Shown: positions 28,059 through 37,570, counted from the stretch's first letter. The stretch: 64,000 nucleotides of DNA from an uncultured Opitutales bacterium (GCA_943789375.1 CALSTX010000016.1:41033-105032); one strand, 5' to 3'. Numbers and translations: made by a program. The notes: generated by a model from the sequence alone, not told the origin.

Positions 28059-30089
28059 GTGACGCGTATTTTTTACTTTTTTACTTTTCCCGTCTTATCT
28101 TTTGCCCAATTTATTGATCGACCAAATGTCATTATTTTTATGGCCGATGATATGGGTGTGGGAGATTGTTCTGCCTATCAATTTTTTACAAAAAATACTG
28201 ATGACCAGCAGATCCATACACCGGCCATGGAAAGCTTGGCCAACATGGGGATGCTTTTTACCGATGCCCACACGCCTTCTTCTCTCGGTGCCTTGACTCA
28301 TTATAGTGTACTTACCGGAAGGTATCCCTGGCGGTCGCGAATGAAGCACTGGCTTCCACAAAGTTCACAGGGGGATCCTCTCATCGAAGAGAGCAGACCA
28401 ACGCTTGCCACTCTCTTCCGTTCCCAAAGTTATGCTACGGCTTTTGTTGGTATTTGGCACCTTGGACTTAGATATTCGCAGTCAAATGAAAGACCGGCAG
28501 CGGGCTGGGAAAACGCAGATCTAACCAAAGATCTTTTCGATGGTCCTTGTGATCACGGCTTTGACTTTGCCAGGTTTTCTTCACCGTCCCTTTATTCATT
28601 GGGTAAAAGGAAAAAGATAAACGATACTGAAAAAGAAAATAAGGATTCTACACTTTATTTCCCCGTTCAATCCCTCGGCCCTGGCCATATTCACAACCGC
28701 AAAATTATCTTTGCGAATGACCTTTACCCCTCAGGGACTCCTTATTCAGATCACGCCATTGAATTTTTAAACAAGCACATCAGAGACCCGGAAAGTTCAT
28801 TTGACCCTTTCTTTCTTTATTACGCAAGTCATTCACATCAGAAACCTTCCATATCCTCCAAGACCATTGATAAGGTAAAAGCAAGGGGCACGGGTAAAAC
28901 TATTTCCGGTCAGCCCGTATCGAATCACCTCAATCATGCCTACGAATACGATGTCGCACTTGGACGATTGCTTGATTATCTGAAAACAACGAAAGACCCT
29001 CGCCGCCCGAGTAAGAAACTGATTGATAATACCGTTGTAATCTTCACATCAGACAATGGGGCAGCCAACCCATCCAAAACCGCTACCGGTCCACTCCGAA
29101 GCAATAAGGGCAGTTGCTATGAAGGGGGGCACCGTGTTCCCTATATCGTGTCTTGGCCTATGGGCGAGATAGGGCATAAAAACCTTGATAATTCGTATGG
29201 AAAAAGCGATCAGCTAATCGGACTGCATGACCTCTATGCTACTTTTTCTGCTATTCTTGGCGTTGACTTGCCAGATTTAAGAAGTGGAAAGATCGGGGCA
29301 GAAGACAGCCTCAATCAGTTGCCCATCTGGCAGGGTAATAAAACAATTAATCGCCCGATGTTTTACAATGATCACAAAGAAGGTAAAAACCCAGCTGAAT
29401 GTGCCATGCGATTTGACAACCCAACAGTGGAAGGCAAGACCATGCCGGGGAAATGGAAACTTTTTTTTGACGAATCCCTCATACGATTTGGGAATGCTCT
29501 CCCGGTGGAGCTGTTTGAGCTTTCATCTGATCCCATGGAATCGAAAAATTCTATCAATGATGAAAGCTTGGTCCCGTTGGTTAAGAAATTAATATCCATT
29601 GCTTTCTTACATCGGAATTGCGGGGGTCATCGCTTGGCTGATTTTGCTCCGAAAAAAAGAATAACATTTGACTGGACCAAACCGATGCCTGCCCCACCCC
29701 CACTAACTTTGAGCATTTCTGGAAAAGGAGGACTTCCCCAACAAAACAAAGACGGTCTTGGCATACAGGGCAACTTATCTACTCGAATTGATTCAGGAGA
29801 AGGAATTGCCCTTCGTTTTGAACAGGATGTTCTGCTTGAATCGATTGCATTACGGGCAGGAAATGGTTCATGCGGTGGAAGTTTTATCAAAGCGGGGAAT
29901 GCCCCGCTTGCCATATATTGTATCGATGCAGATAATAACCCGCATAATCAAAATGGAATCATGAGTGATTTAGGGATTATCAAAAAAGGAAAAAGACTCA
30001 TACTCAACGCAAGCCCACATTTAGGTGTTGAATCTTCTGGAAGCTGGAAAATTGAATCCCTCACCGTCCGCCCCTTTACTCAAAACTAA
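28059..30089 (+). CDS. Sulfatase-fold protein lacking the formylglycine motif (probable pseudoenzyme)
   Basis: The 676-residue protein starts at GTG 28059 and has a short signal (FYFFTFPVLSFAQ). It keeps the metal-site MADDMGVGD, FTSDNGAAN and the SNKGSCYEGGHRVP block. The motif expected as C-[ST]-P-T-R in HTPSSxCTPTRYxxLTGRY is here GALTH (residues 77-81, 28287-28301), and the lysine of GKWHLG is isoleucine (I132). Without the cysteine/serine it cannot form formylglycine, so sulfatase activity is unlikely. The last 120 residues are a beta domain shared with other PVC sulfatases. It follows the sigma-FecR pair by 105 bases and could be its target or a glycan-binding partner. Confidence 0.85.
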   Translation: MTRIFYFFTFPVLSFAQFIDRPNVIIFMADDMGVGDCSAYQFFTKNTDDQQIHTPAMESLANMGMLFTDAHTPSSLGALTHYSVLTGRYPWRSRMKHWLPQSSQGDPLIEESRPTLATLFRSQSYATAFVGIWHLGLRYSQSNERPAAGWENADLTKDLFDGPCDHGFDFARFSSPSLYSLGKRKKINDTEKENKDSTLYFPVQSLGPGHIHNRKIIFANDLYPSGTPYSDHAIEFLNKHIRDPESSFDPFFLYYASHSHQKPSISSKTIDKVKARGTGKTISGQPVSNHLNHAYEYDVALGRLLDYLKTTKDPRRPSKKLIDNTVVIFTSDNGAANPSKTATGPLRSNKGSCYEGGHRVPYIVSWPMGEIGHKNLDNSYGKSDQLIGLHDLYATFSAILGVDLPDLRSGKIGAEDSLNQLPIWQGNKTINRPMFYNDHKEGKNPAECAMRFDNPTVEGKTMPGKWKLFFDESLIRFGNALPVELFELSSDPMESKNSINDESLVPLVKKLISIAFLHRNCGGHRLADFAPKKRITFDWTKPMPAPPPLTLSISGKGGLPQQNKDGLGIQGNLSTRIDSGEGIALRFEQDVLLESIALRAGNGSCGGSFIKAGNAPLAIYCIDADNNPHNQNGIMSDLGIIKKGKRLILNASPHLGVESSGSWKIESLTVRPFTQN

Positions 30090-30099
30090 CTTTCACCCT

Positions 30100-30564
30100 A
30101 TGGATCCCATATCTATCATCGGCATCGGCAGCGGTTTACTTGTTGGTGCTTTTGTAACATTTACGGAAGACGCATTAGACAAATCACTTACTCCGATATT
30201 CCGTTTTTTCGGATTTCAATCTTCAGCCGGCCCTACTGATATTATCGCAAAACAAAACGGTCAAGTTAATGAACTGACTATTACCAACAACGGCAAAGGG
30301 AAAGCCAAGCTCGCTGTCACTGAAGCGATAGGGGTAAATGGAAAGAAAACATTCCCCACACCTTACGCTGATGATTTTGAGGCAAAGGGGGAAGTACCTG
30401 AAAAGAGAGGAAAAGAACTGAGGAAGCATTTCATATCCGAAAAGATTGATCCAGGAAGTCCAAAAAAAGTATACATAAATTCCGCTGAATTGGATGAGGG
30501 CGATCTCAAATCTATCAGTGTTCTAGACATGGATGGAAAATTTTGGCCAGTAACAAATACCTAA
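30100..30564 (+). CDS. Small membrane-anchored protein, unknown
   Basis: I use ATG 30100, just after the sulfatase-like gene; an upstream in-frame ATG lies inside that gene. The 154-residue product has one N-terminal hydrophobic helix (SIIGIGSGLLVGAFVTF) followed by a basic soluble domain with two beta stretches (QVNELTITNNGKGKAKLAV). No family was recognised. It ends one base before the acyltransferase GTG, so these are coupled. Confidence 0.6.
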   Translation: MDPISIIGIGSGLLVGAFVTFTEDALDKSLTPIFRFFGFQSSAGPTDIIAKQNGQVNELTITNNGKGKAKLAVTEAIGVNGKKTFPTPYADDFEAKGEVPEKRGKELRKHFISEKIDPGSPKKVYINSAELDEGDLKSISVLDMDGKFWPVTNT

Positions 30565-30565
30565 G

Positions 30566-32197
30566 GTGGACAAAATTCGATACCATTATTTGGATGCGCT
30601 TCGGGCTTTCGCCATGCTTCTTGGCATTGCTCTCCATGGGCTGCTTTCATTCATGCCCATTCCCATATGGCCAATTCAGGATATAAACCAGTCTGAGTTG
30701 TACGGGATTCCCGTGATGTTCATTCATGGTTTCAGAATGTCTCTCTTTTTTTTTATAAGTGGATTTTTCACCATGATGCTGTGGCAGAAAAGAGGCACTC
30801 TCAGCCTATTACATCACAGGGCAAAACGGATTGTTATACCTTTTTTAATATTCGGAGCTCTGCTCTTTCCCATTCTCAACAATATGGGCGATTTTGTAAG
30901 GAAAGCGGAAGACAAACAATTAGGGAATCAGGACCAACAAAAGAAAAGTAAAAATACTGTTAATCTAGAATATCAGGTTCCAAACAACCTTGGCGGTGCC
31001 GCCTGTACAGGTAATTTGGAAAAGATCAGGGAATGGCTCCAAAAAGGAGCCGATATCAATGGGAAATATGACAAAGACTTTACTCCTCTTCATTGGGCGG
31101 CAACCATGGACCAAGTCAATGCCATCAAACTCCTTACAGATGAGGGGGCAAATCTAAACTCAAGGGACGGGCACCAATCGACCCCCCTATTATTGGCCGC
31201 TTTTTTTGGGCAGTTCAAATCTGTAGAAATCCTTCTCCAAAGGGGAGCTGACTCAAAACTGAAAAATAAGGATGGTTCCCTTCCTGAACAAGCAATGATG
31301 GCGAATCGGAAAATCACCGAATGGGTCGCAAGAGATATTTTACAAATCCCAATGGACTGGTCTAAAGTTAGAGATGGAAGAAAGCGGGTTAGGAAATTAC
31401 TGATCAATGATCATTCTTTACATGATCAGAAGACAACTTGGTTCGTTCGTAACTATTTTTTATTTGGCCAATTCTGCACCCACCATCTTTGGTTTCTGTA
31501 TGACTTGGTCTACCTGACATTGGGCTTCCTTTTTCTCACGGGTATTCTCAAATTTATTCCTGCATTTGGATTTGGGAGGTGGCTGGCCGAGTCCCCCCTT
31601 CGACTTCTTTGGCTTGTTCCCCTTACCTACTGGGCCCAGCTTAATATGGGTAGTGGTGAAGAAGGGGTTTTTGGACCTTCAACCTCAGTTTTCTTGAAAC
31701 CCGACTGGATCAAGCTGGGCTACTATGCCATCTTTTTCGGCTACGGTGCGGTTTGCTTCCCTTTTAAAGGTTTCCATGAAAAAGTTGGTCGATTTTGGCC
31801 CGTATATATTGCCTCAGCCACGATTTGTTTCACTGCTGCTGTACTCATCATAGAAGACAAAGACAAAGGATCGAACTATATATTGATCTCGCTTTACTCT
31901 GCTCTTTTCGTGTGGCTTATGATTTTCGGCCTAATTGGATGGTCCCGGAAATTATTCTCACGGGAAAATCCGAAGGTTCGCTTTGTTTCCGATTCGGCTT
32001 ACTGGCTATACATAGCTCACCTTCCACTTATTCAAATCATTCAACTTTGGGTTTCGGACTGGCCATTACCAAGTTTCATCAAACTCCTCTTCGTCTGCAT
32101 CATCACAACCGTTTTATTGCTTCTTTCCTATAGGTACATCATTCGATATACCGAAATCGGATCCTTACTAAACGGAAAATCTTATAAATCCCAATGA
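30566..32197 (+). CDS. Membrane acyltransferase (acyltransferase 3/OpgC-like) with inserted ankyrin repeats
   Basis: The 543-residue protein starts at GTG 30566. Residues 1-115 have the acyltransferase 3 start (RYHYLDALRAFAMLLGIALH), the catalytic His in the first helix, and RMSLFFFISGFF. Residues about 145-255 are soluble and hold three ankyrin repeats: GNLEKIREWLQKGADING, DFTPLHWAATMDQVNAIKLL, QSTPLLLAAFFGQFKSVEIL. From 300 on, the membrane domain resumes with HHLWFLYDLVYL, as in OpgC/MdoC, and further helices to the end. Such enzymes acylate glycans or lipids across the inner membrane; the ankyrins would sit in a loop on one face. The DUF2238 gene overlaps its stop by 4 bases. Confidence 0.85.
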   Translation: MDKIRYHYLDALRAFAMLLGIALHGLLSFMPIPIWPIQDINQSELYGIPVMFIHGFRMSLFFFISGFFTMMLWQKRGTLSLLHHRAKRIVIPFLIFGALLFPILNNMGDFVRKAEDKQLGNQDQQKKSKNTVNLEYQVPNNLGGAACTGNLEKIREWLQKGADINGKYDKDFTPLHWAATMDQVNAIKLLTDEGANLNSRDGHQSTPLLLAAFFGQFKSVEILLQRGADSKLKNKDGSLPEQAMMANRKITEWVARDILQIPMDWSKVRDGRKRVRKLLINDHSLHDQKTTWFVRNYFLFGQFCTHHLWFLYDLVYLTLGFLFLTGILKFIPAFGFGRWLAESPLRLLWLVPLTYWAQLNMGSGEEGVFGPSTSVFLKPDWIKLGYYAIFFGYGAVCFPFKGFHEKVGRFWPVYIASATICFTAAVLIIEDKDKGSNYILISLYSALFVWLMIFGLIGWSRKLFSRENPKVRFVSDSAYWLYIAHLPLIQIIQLWVSDWPLPSFIKLLFVCIITTVLLLLSYRYIIRYTEIGSLLNGKSYKSQ

Positions 32198-32814
32198 CGC
32201 AGCCTGAATTACTTTCACGAAAATCCTACTTGTGGCTCTCTCTCTTTTTTGCGGTTCTCATCTGGTCCGGTATTGAACCAAAGGACCGGCTGACCTGGGT
32301 TTTGGAAGCGGGACCCGCAATGATTGGCCTTATTTTAATAGCCAAGACCCGGCAATCCTTTCCCCTGACTCCCCTCCTATACTTTTGGATTTTACTCCAT
32401 TGTATCGTACTGATGGTCGGAGCGAAATATACATATGCAGAGGTTCCCTTATTTGATTCGATCGGCAAGCTGTTTGGCTGGGAACGCAATAATTACGATA
32501 AAGTAGGTCATTTTATGCAGGGTTTCGTCCCCGCTCTTCTGGCCCGTGAAATACTTCTCCGCCAAGAAGTAATAAATTCAAATGGCTGGCGAAATTTCAT
32601 TATTATTTCCATATGCTTGGCGTTCAGTGCTTTCTACGAATTGATTGAATGGTGGGCGGCCTTTATAATTGGAGAAGATGCGGATGCTTTCCTTGGTACC
32701 CAAGGTTATGTATGGGATACTCAATCCGATATGGCTTGGGCTCTATTTGGTGCGATTGCTTGCGTTATTACCCTTAAGAAATGGCATGACCGACAAATCA
32801 TGCCATTGCTCTAA
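32194..32814 (+). CDS. DUF2238/YjdF-like inner membrane protein
   Basis: The 206-residue polytopic protein overlaps the previous stop (ATGA). It has five or six predicted helices and the DUF2238 pattern: YDKVGHFMQGFVPALLARE, AFSAFYELIEWWAA, FLGTQGYVWDTQSDMAWAL. Function unknown; conserved acidic and His residues lie in the membrane. Coupling to the acyltransferase suggests a shared role in the envelope. Confidence 0.87.
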   Translation: MTQPELLSRKSYLWLSLFFAVLIWSGIEPKDRLTWVLEAGPAMIGLILIAKTRQSFPLTPLLYFWILLHCIVLMVGAKYTYAEVPLFDSIGKLFGWERNNYDKVGHFMQGFVPALLAREILLRQEVINSNGWRNFIIISICLAFSAFYELIEWWAAFIIGEDADAFLGTQGYVWDTQSDMAWALFGAIACVITLKKWHDRQIMPLL

Positions 32815-32843
32815 CAAGTGATCAGATATATAACTACCCAATC

Positions 32844-33428
32844 ATGACAAAAGAAACAGATTGGGAAGAAAGATATCAGCAAGAAGACACTCCTTGGGAC
32901 AAGGGTGAACCAGCACTTGGACTGACGGACTGGCTGAAAAAGCAAGAGTTGAATTCGGAAACCCGGGTGTTGGTGCCGGGATGCGGACGCGGGCATGATG
33001 CTTCTGCTTGGGCAAAAGCCGGCTTTGAAGCAACTGGTTTAGACATATCCGACCTTGCTTTGTCAGATGCCCGGCAAAAATACGAATGCTTGCCTAATCT
33101 CGCTTTTTTTCCTGGTAACTTCCTCGAGGAAAAACCACAGGATCCGTATGATCTCATTTTTGAACACACCCTCTATTGTGCGATTGATCCATCTCGCCGA
33201 GATGAATATGCCAACGCTTTGGATCATTGGCTCAAGCCGGGCGGTCACTTCTTGGCCATTCATTTTATTTTCCCACTCAGCGAAGAAGGCCCTCCATTTG
33301 GGGCTAGCAAAGACGAAATTATCGAGCGGTTTAAACCGGGATTTGAATTAATTGATGATTGGAAGCCAAGGCATTTTGAAGGACGACGGGACGAGGAATG
33401 GATGTTCCACTGGAAAAGAAAAACCTAA
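32844..33428 (+). CDS. TPMT-family SAM-dependent methyltransferase
   Basis: The 194-residue soluble protein has the thiopurine-methyltransferase-like N-terminus WEERYQQEDTPWDKGEPA. The SAM motif I is VLVPGCGRGHDASAWAKAG, followed by VTGLDIS-type motif II (TGLDISDLAL), the acidic FEHTLYCAIDPS and KPGGHFLAI. Bacterial members methylate thiols, selenols or halides. It lies 29 bases after the DUF2238 gene in the same direction; a link with the membrane genes is unclear. Confidence 0.88.
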   Translation: MTKETDWEERYQQEDTPWDKGEPALGLTDWLKKQELNSETRVLVPGCGRGHDASAWAKAGFEATGLDISDLALSDARQKYECLPNLAFFPGNFLEEKPQDPYDLIFEHTLYCAIDPSRRDEYANALDHWLKPGGHFLAIHFIFPLSEEGPPFGASKDEIIERFKPGFELIDDWKPRHFEGRRDEEWMFHWKRKT

Positions 33429-33515
33429 TTATTACTACAAACCTTCTTAGTGAAAAGTGAATCAAACTGTCACTTAAATATTGGGATTTACTACGAATTT
33501 TAATACTAAGAAAGT

Positions 33516-35804
33516 ATGCTTCTAAAGCAGTATTACCGATATCTTTTCTTTGCCCTTACCCTAGGTATAAACTCCAAAGGAATAGCAAACCAATTGGATG
33601 GGGAAAAGCTCTACATACAACACTGTGCCGAGTGTCATGGTGACAAAGGTCAGGGGGTGGAAAATGAATATTCGAAACCACTTATTGGAGACTGGCCAGT
33701 CACAAAGTTAATTCATTATGTGGACAAAACCATGCCCGATTACGATCCCAACCTGGTTCAAGGAAAGGAGGCGGATGCGATATCTCGGTTTATCTTTACA
33801 AACTTTTATACAAAACCGGAACTTTTCGAAAAGCGTTCAAAAGTTCAACTCGCCCGTCTAACTAACCGGCAATATCGACAATCAGTCACTGATTTGTTTG
33901 GCCAATTTAAAGGTCAACCAGTCCTTGATAATCCGATTCAAGGACTGAAAGGAAAATACTACAACGCCGAGGGCATGAATAAGCGAAAGAAAATACATGC
34001 AGAACGGGTTGATGCCATGATTCATTTTAATTATCGGAATAAGGCAGCTTTGGACGGTATGAATCCGAAAAAATTTTCGGTGTATTGGGAAGGCTCTATT
34101 CTACCCCGAGAATCTGGCTGGTATGAATTCTTTGTTAAATCACCAAACGGATTTGAACTCAGCGTCAATAAAAGTGTGGGAGGGCCTACCATTGATGAAA
34201 AAGTAACCGCTGGAAAACTGCGCGAAGAACGGGCAAAGCTATTTCTGCTCGGCGGTCGACCCTACCCCATCAGGCTCAATTATTTTAAATTTGATGACCC
34301 CAATGCTTCGATTGAATTAAGTTGGAAAACTCCGTCCGGGAAGAAGGAAATCATTCCCGCAGATTACTTTTTTACACAAGTCGTTCCTCCTTCATTTGTC
34401 AGTCAGCAAAAACTCCCACCGGATGATGCATCTTATGGATATGAACGCGGTATTCGAATCGACTCGACATGGGATGAAGCTACAACCTTTGCCGCGCTTG
34501 AAGCATCAGTTTATGCAGGTAAGCGAATGGACCAACTTGCAGGAACCAACGACAAAGACCAAAACCGAAAACAAAAAATTAAAACTTTCTCCGAAAAGTT
34601 TATTCACTATGCATTTCGTGAAAAATTATCAGAAGAAGAACTTAATCGTTATGTTCACTCTAAATTTTCAGACGACATTCCTCTTCATATATCTGTAGAA
34701 AAAATTGTTCTTACTGCTCTAAAGTCCCCCCGTTTCCTTTATCCGGAATGGAAAGCACTTACCAAGAAAGAAAAAGATTCCTATGTGGTGGCCACCAGGC
34801 TTGCCTTGTACTTTTGGGACTCCATACCGGACCGAAAATTGCATGACCTGATCGAACGCAATCAATTTTCCAAACAAAATCACATCGAAGGAGAGGCCAA
34901 AAGATTGCTTAATGATCCAAGAAGCCAGGCAAAACTCAACGACTTCTTTTTACATTGGCTGGATATGAAGAACAAAGAACTTCCTTCCCTGAGTAGAAAA
35001 GTATTTCCCGAGTTTTCATCCGCTCTCGCTCTGGATTTAAGAAGATCGCTTTTACGGTGGATAGAAAACTCAATTTGGAAGCAGATGATTACCTGGTCAC
35101 AATTTCTGGAAATGGAAAAAATGGAGGTCAGCAAAAGAATGGCTTCTTTCTATGGCCTCTCTTATCACCCTGATGCAAATGCAACTGGATTCATCCAAAT
35201 GAATGCCTCCGACCTTAAAAGACAAGGCCTTCACACTCACCCCTACATTTTAGCCAGTCATTCCTATCCAGAAGAAAGCTCGCCTATACATAGAGGCGTT
35301 TTCACAGCCCGTAAAATATTGGGCCGTACCCTTCGCCCGCCCAAGGAAGCTGTAGTATTTAACTATGCGGATTATGATCCAACCTGGACCATGAGAAAAA
35401 AGGTAACTGAGTTAACTAAGGCAACCAACTGTATGAGTTGTCATGACCAAATTAATGCAACAGGCTTTGTCCTCGAAAATTTTGATGCAACCGGTCGACA
35501 GCGTTCAGAAATTGGAGGTGTGCCCATTGATTTACAGGTAAATTATCTGGATGATAAGGGAATAGAAAGAAGATTTCTTGGCTCGCAAGACCTCATTTCC
35601 CATGCAGTAGAGTCAGCGAATTCTGCAAAATCTTTCGTGGAAGAACTCTTTAGGCATCTTACCAAACAGCCGGTGCGAAGCTATGCAAAGATAGATTTTG
35701 GAAGGCTTTCTGAAATGGTAAAAAACGGACAATTGAGCCTGCGTGATCTATATTTCCAACTTGGTTTCCTTGGAGCATCTGATGGCTTTTCTTTTCTCAA
35801 ATAA
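33516..35804 (+). CDS. Planctomycete-type cytochrome/DUF1587-PA14-DUF1592-DUF1588-DUF1585 protein
   Basis: The 762-residue exported protein has an N-terminal cytochrome c domain with CAECH at 37-41, then DUF1587 (LTNRQYRQSVTDLFG), a PA14 domain at about 150-290 (LKGKYYNAEGM, VYWEGSILPRESGWYEFFV), DUF1592 (VVATRLALYFWDSIPD), DUF1588 with a second heme site CMSCH starting at C639, and DUF1585 at the end. This family of PVC periplasmic proteins is probably redox-linked; PA14 suggests glycan binding. Its partner, DUF1552, follows 11 bases later, as is usual. Confidence 0.9.
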   Translation: MLLKQYYRYLFFALTLGINSKGIANQLDGEKLYIQHCAECHGDKGQGVENEYSKPLIGDWPVTKLIHYVDKTMPDYDPNLVQGKEADAISRFIFTNFYTKPELFEKRSKVQLARLTNRQYRQSVTDLFGQFKGQPVLDNPIQGLKGKYYNAEGMNKRKKIHAERVDAMIHFNYRNKAALDGMNPKKFSVYWEGSILPRESGWYEFFVKSPNGFELSVNKSVGGPTIDEKVTAGKLREERAKLFLLGGRPYPIRLNYFKFDDPNASIELSWKTPSGKKEIIPADYFFTQVVPPSFVSQQKLPPDDASYGYERGIRIDSTWDEATTFAALEASVYAGKRMDQLAGTNDKDQNRKQKIKTFSEKFIHYAFREKLSEEELNRYVHSKFSDDIPLHISVEKIVLTALKSPRFLYPEWKALTKKEKDSYVVATRLALYFWDSIPDRKLHDLIERNQFSKQNHIEGEAKRLLNDPRSQAKLNDFFLHWLDMKNKELPSLSRKVFPEFSSALALDLRRSLLRWIENSIWKQMITWSQFLEMEKMEVSKRMASFYGLSYHPDANATGFIQMNASDLKRQGLHTHPYILASHSYPEESSPIHRGVFTARKILGRTLRPPKEAVVFNYADYDPTWTMRKKVTELTKATNCMSCHDQINATGFVLENFDATGRQRSEIGGVPIDLQVNYLDDKGIERRFLGSQDLISHAVESANSAKSFVEELFRHLTKQPVRSYAKIDFGRLSEMVKNGQLSLRDLYFQLGFLGASDGFSFLK

Positions 35805-35815
35805 AACGAACGCAT

Positions 35816-37150
35816 ATGAACCTTACCTGTATCAACCGGAGATCCGCTCTTAAACAACTTGGGCTTTCCTCCCTTTCCCTTCCCATTCTTTCCCAGTCGA
35901 CCAATCTATTTGCTAAAGATAAACCGACTTCTGCACTGAAACAACGATTGATCATAATGTTCAGTCCAAATGGAACCATTCCCGGTCAATTTTGGCCGGA
36001 AAAAATTGGTGACGACTATGAGCACAAAACCATCCTCAAACCCCTTGAGCCTTTTCACGATAAAATGCTAATTCTCCGTAACCTTCACAACAAGGTGAAA
36101 GGGGATGGCGACAACCATATGAGAGGCATGAGCTGCCTACTTACAGGCATTGAACTTTTCCCTGGCAATGTCATGGGGGGAGGAAACACACCTGCGGGCT
36201 GGCCCAAAGGAATTTCTATTGATCGTGAAATCTACAACTATTTACAAGCCAAAGAAGAAACGCGAACAAGATTTGGTGCCCTTCACTTTGGGGTTGGCGT
36301 GCAGGACAGGGCTGATCCGTGGACGCGGATGTCCTACGACGGGCCGAATCAACCAGTTACCCCCCTCTCCGACCCTTATGATGCGTACCGAAAGCTGTAT
36401 GGAAATGTCCGGGAAAAACAACAGGTTCGCTCCATTCTTGATGATCTGCGCGGCGATCTCAAAAAAGTGGCCAATCAATTACCCCAATCAGATCGTAAGC
36501 TTTTGATCGAGCACACTGAATTGGTCAACCGAATGGATAAAGAATATGCAAAGGGAAGTTCCTTGACCAACATAGCTACGGAACCTCCTGAATTGCCTAA
36601 AGGTCTGCTGAATCAAAATGATAACATCCCTCAACTCGGGCGTTTACAAATTGATATATTGGTCAATTCATTTGTGAATGATTTTGCAAGAGTGGCCACC
36701 CTGCAGTACTCCAAGTCTGTCGGGCAAGCCAAAATGAACTGGTTGGATATCAACGATGCCCACCACACCCTCTCTCATGAACCAGATAAGAATAAAGATG
36801 CTTACGAAAAGCTGGTTCGAATCAACACCTGGTTTGCCGAAGAACTGGCTTACCTGCTGAAAAAATTGGAAAATACCCCGGAACCCGGACAGAAAGGGTC
36901 AATGCTTGACCACACTCTGGTCATTTGGACCAATGAGTTGGGGAAAGGAAACAGCCATACTCTGAACCACATCCCTTTCGTTCTCGCCGGCAACGGGTTC
37001 GGATTCCGGATGGGAAGGTCTTATTGGTGTGGAGATGAAAACAATGCACACAACCGATTGCTGCTTAGTTTGGCTCATGCTGTAGGACATCCATTGGAAA
37101 CATTCGGCAACCCAAATCTTTGCCTGGGTGGACCTCTCAACTTAGGTTAG
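35816..37150 (+). CDS. DUF1552 exported protein
   Basis: The 444-residue protein has a Tat-like signal (NRRSALKQLGLSSLSLPIL) and the DUF1552 core with RLIIMFSPNGTIPGQFWP, LRNLHNKVKGDGDNH, GMSCLLTGIE, TRMSYDGPNQPV and VIWTNELGKGNSHTLNHIP. DUF1552 proteins are related to DUF1501 and the alkaline phosphatase/sulfatase fold, but no activity is established. It is always found after DUF1592 proteins, as here, and the pair probably works as one periplasmic unit. Confidence 0.9.
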   Translation: MNLTCINRRSALKQLGLSSLSLPILSQSTNLFAKDKPTSALKQRLIIMFSPNGTIPGQFWPEKIGDDYEHKTILKPLEPFHDKMLILRNLHNKVKGDGDNHMRGMSCLLTGIELFPGNVMGGGNTPAGWPKGISIDREIYNYLQAKEETRTRFGALHFGVGVQDRADPWTRMSYDGPNQPVTPLSDPYDAYRKLYGNVREKQQVRSILDDLRGDLKKVANQLPQSDRKLLIEHTELVNRMDKEYAKGSSLTNIATEPPELPKGLLNQNDNIPQLGRLQIDILVNSFVNDFARVATLQYSKSVGQAKMNWLDINDAHHTLSHEPDKNKDAYEKLVRINTWFAEELAYLLKKLENTPEPGQKGSMLDHTLVIWTNELGKGNSHTLNHIPFVLAGNGFGFRMGRSYWCGDENNAHNRLLLSLAHAVGHPLETFGNPNLCLGGPLNLG

Positions 37151-37170
37151 GGTTTGGCCTGATTTAATGA

Positions 37171-37198
37171 GCCTGATAAATTTTCACTTTTATCAGGC
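37171..37198 (+). terminator. Hairpin after DUF1552 gene
   Basis: GCCTGATAAA (37171-37180) and TTTATCAGGC (37189-37198) form a perfect 10-base stem with an 8-base loop. It lies 20 bases after the DUF1552 stop and 45 before the next gene. There is no T-run after it, so it may be a weak terminator or an RNA-processing/stability hairpin. Confidence 0.45.
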
Positions 37199-37243
37199 AG
37201 GCTCGTCTTGACCTGTACACCCTTTTAAAAGAAAATAAATATT

Positions 37244-37570
37244 ATGATCTCTTCCAAATCCTTCACCTTTCTTTTCACTTGTATACCTGCCATCCTTTTA
37301 TTGCTAAATGGGTGTGGAGATATGAATGAATCCAAAAACCAAGCAGAATCCGATGCTTTTTACCCCATTGATTTTTGCATAGTCAGTGGAAATGACTTTG
37401 ATGAGGAAGGCTCTGGAATGATTCCCTTCATGTATGTACACGACGGAATCTCCCTCAAATTTTGCTGTAAACCATGCCTGCCCAAATTCCAAAAAGACCC
37501 GCAGAAATTTCTAGTTATTCTCGAAGAAGAGATAGATGCACTGAAAAAAGAAAAGCACGCAGACGGCTAA
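37244..37570 (+). CDS. Small YHS/TRASH-like lipoprotein, copy 1
   Basis: The 108-residue protein has a lipobox ending LLLNGC and one short domain: YPIDFCIVSGNDF, YVHDGISLKFCCKPCLPKF and QKDPQKF. The arrangement of one N-terminal Cys, a Tyr-Val-His-(Asp)-Gly strand and an FCCKPC knuckle followed by F-x-K-D-P is that of YHS/TRASH metal-binding domains. It may bind copper or another metal in the periplasm. A clear paralogue lies at 51960-52226; both sit beside DUF1552/DUF1501-type operons. Confidence 0.7.
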   Translation: MISSKSFTFLFTCIPAILLLLNGCGDMNESKNQAESDAFYPIDFCIVSGNDFDEEGSGMIPFMYVHDGISLKFCCKPCLPKFQKDPQKFLVILEEEIDALKKEKHADG

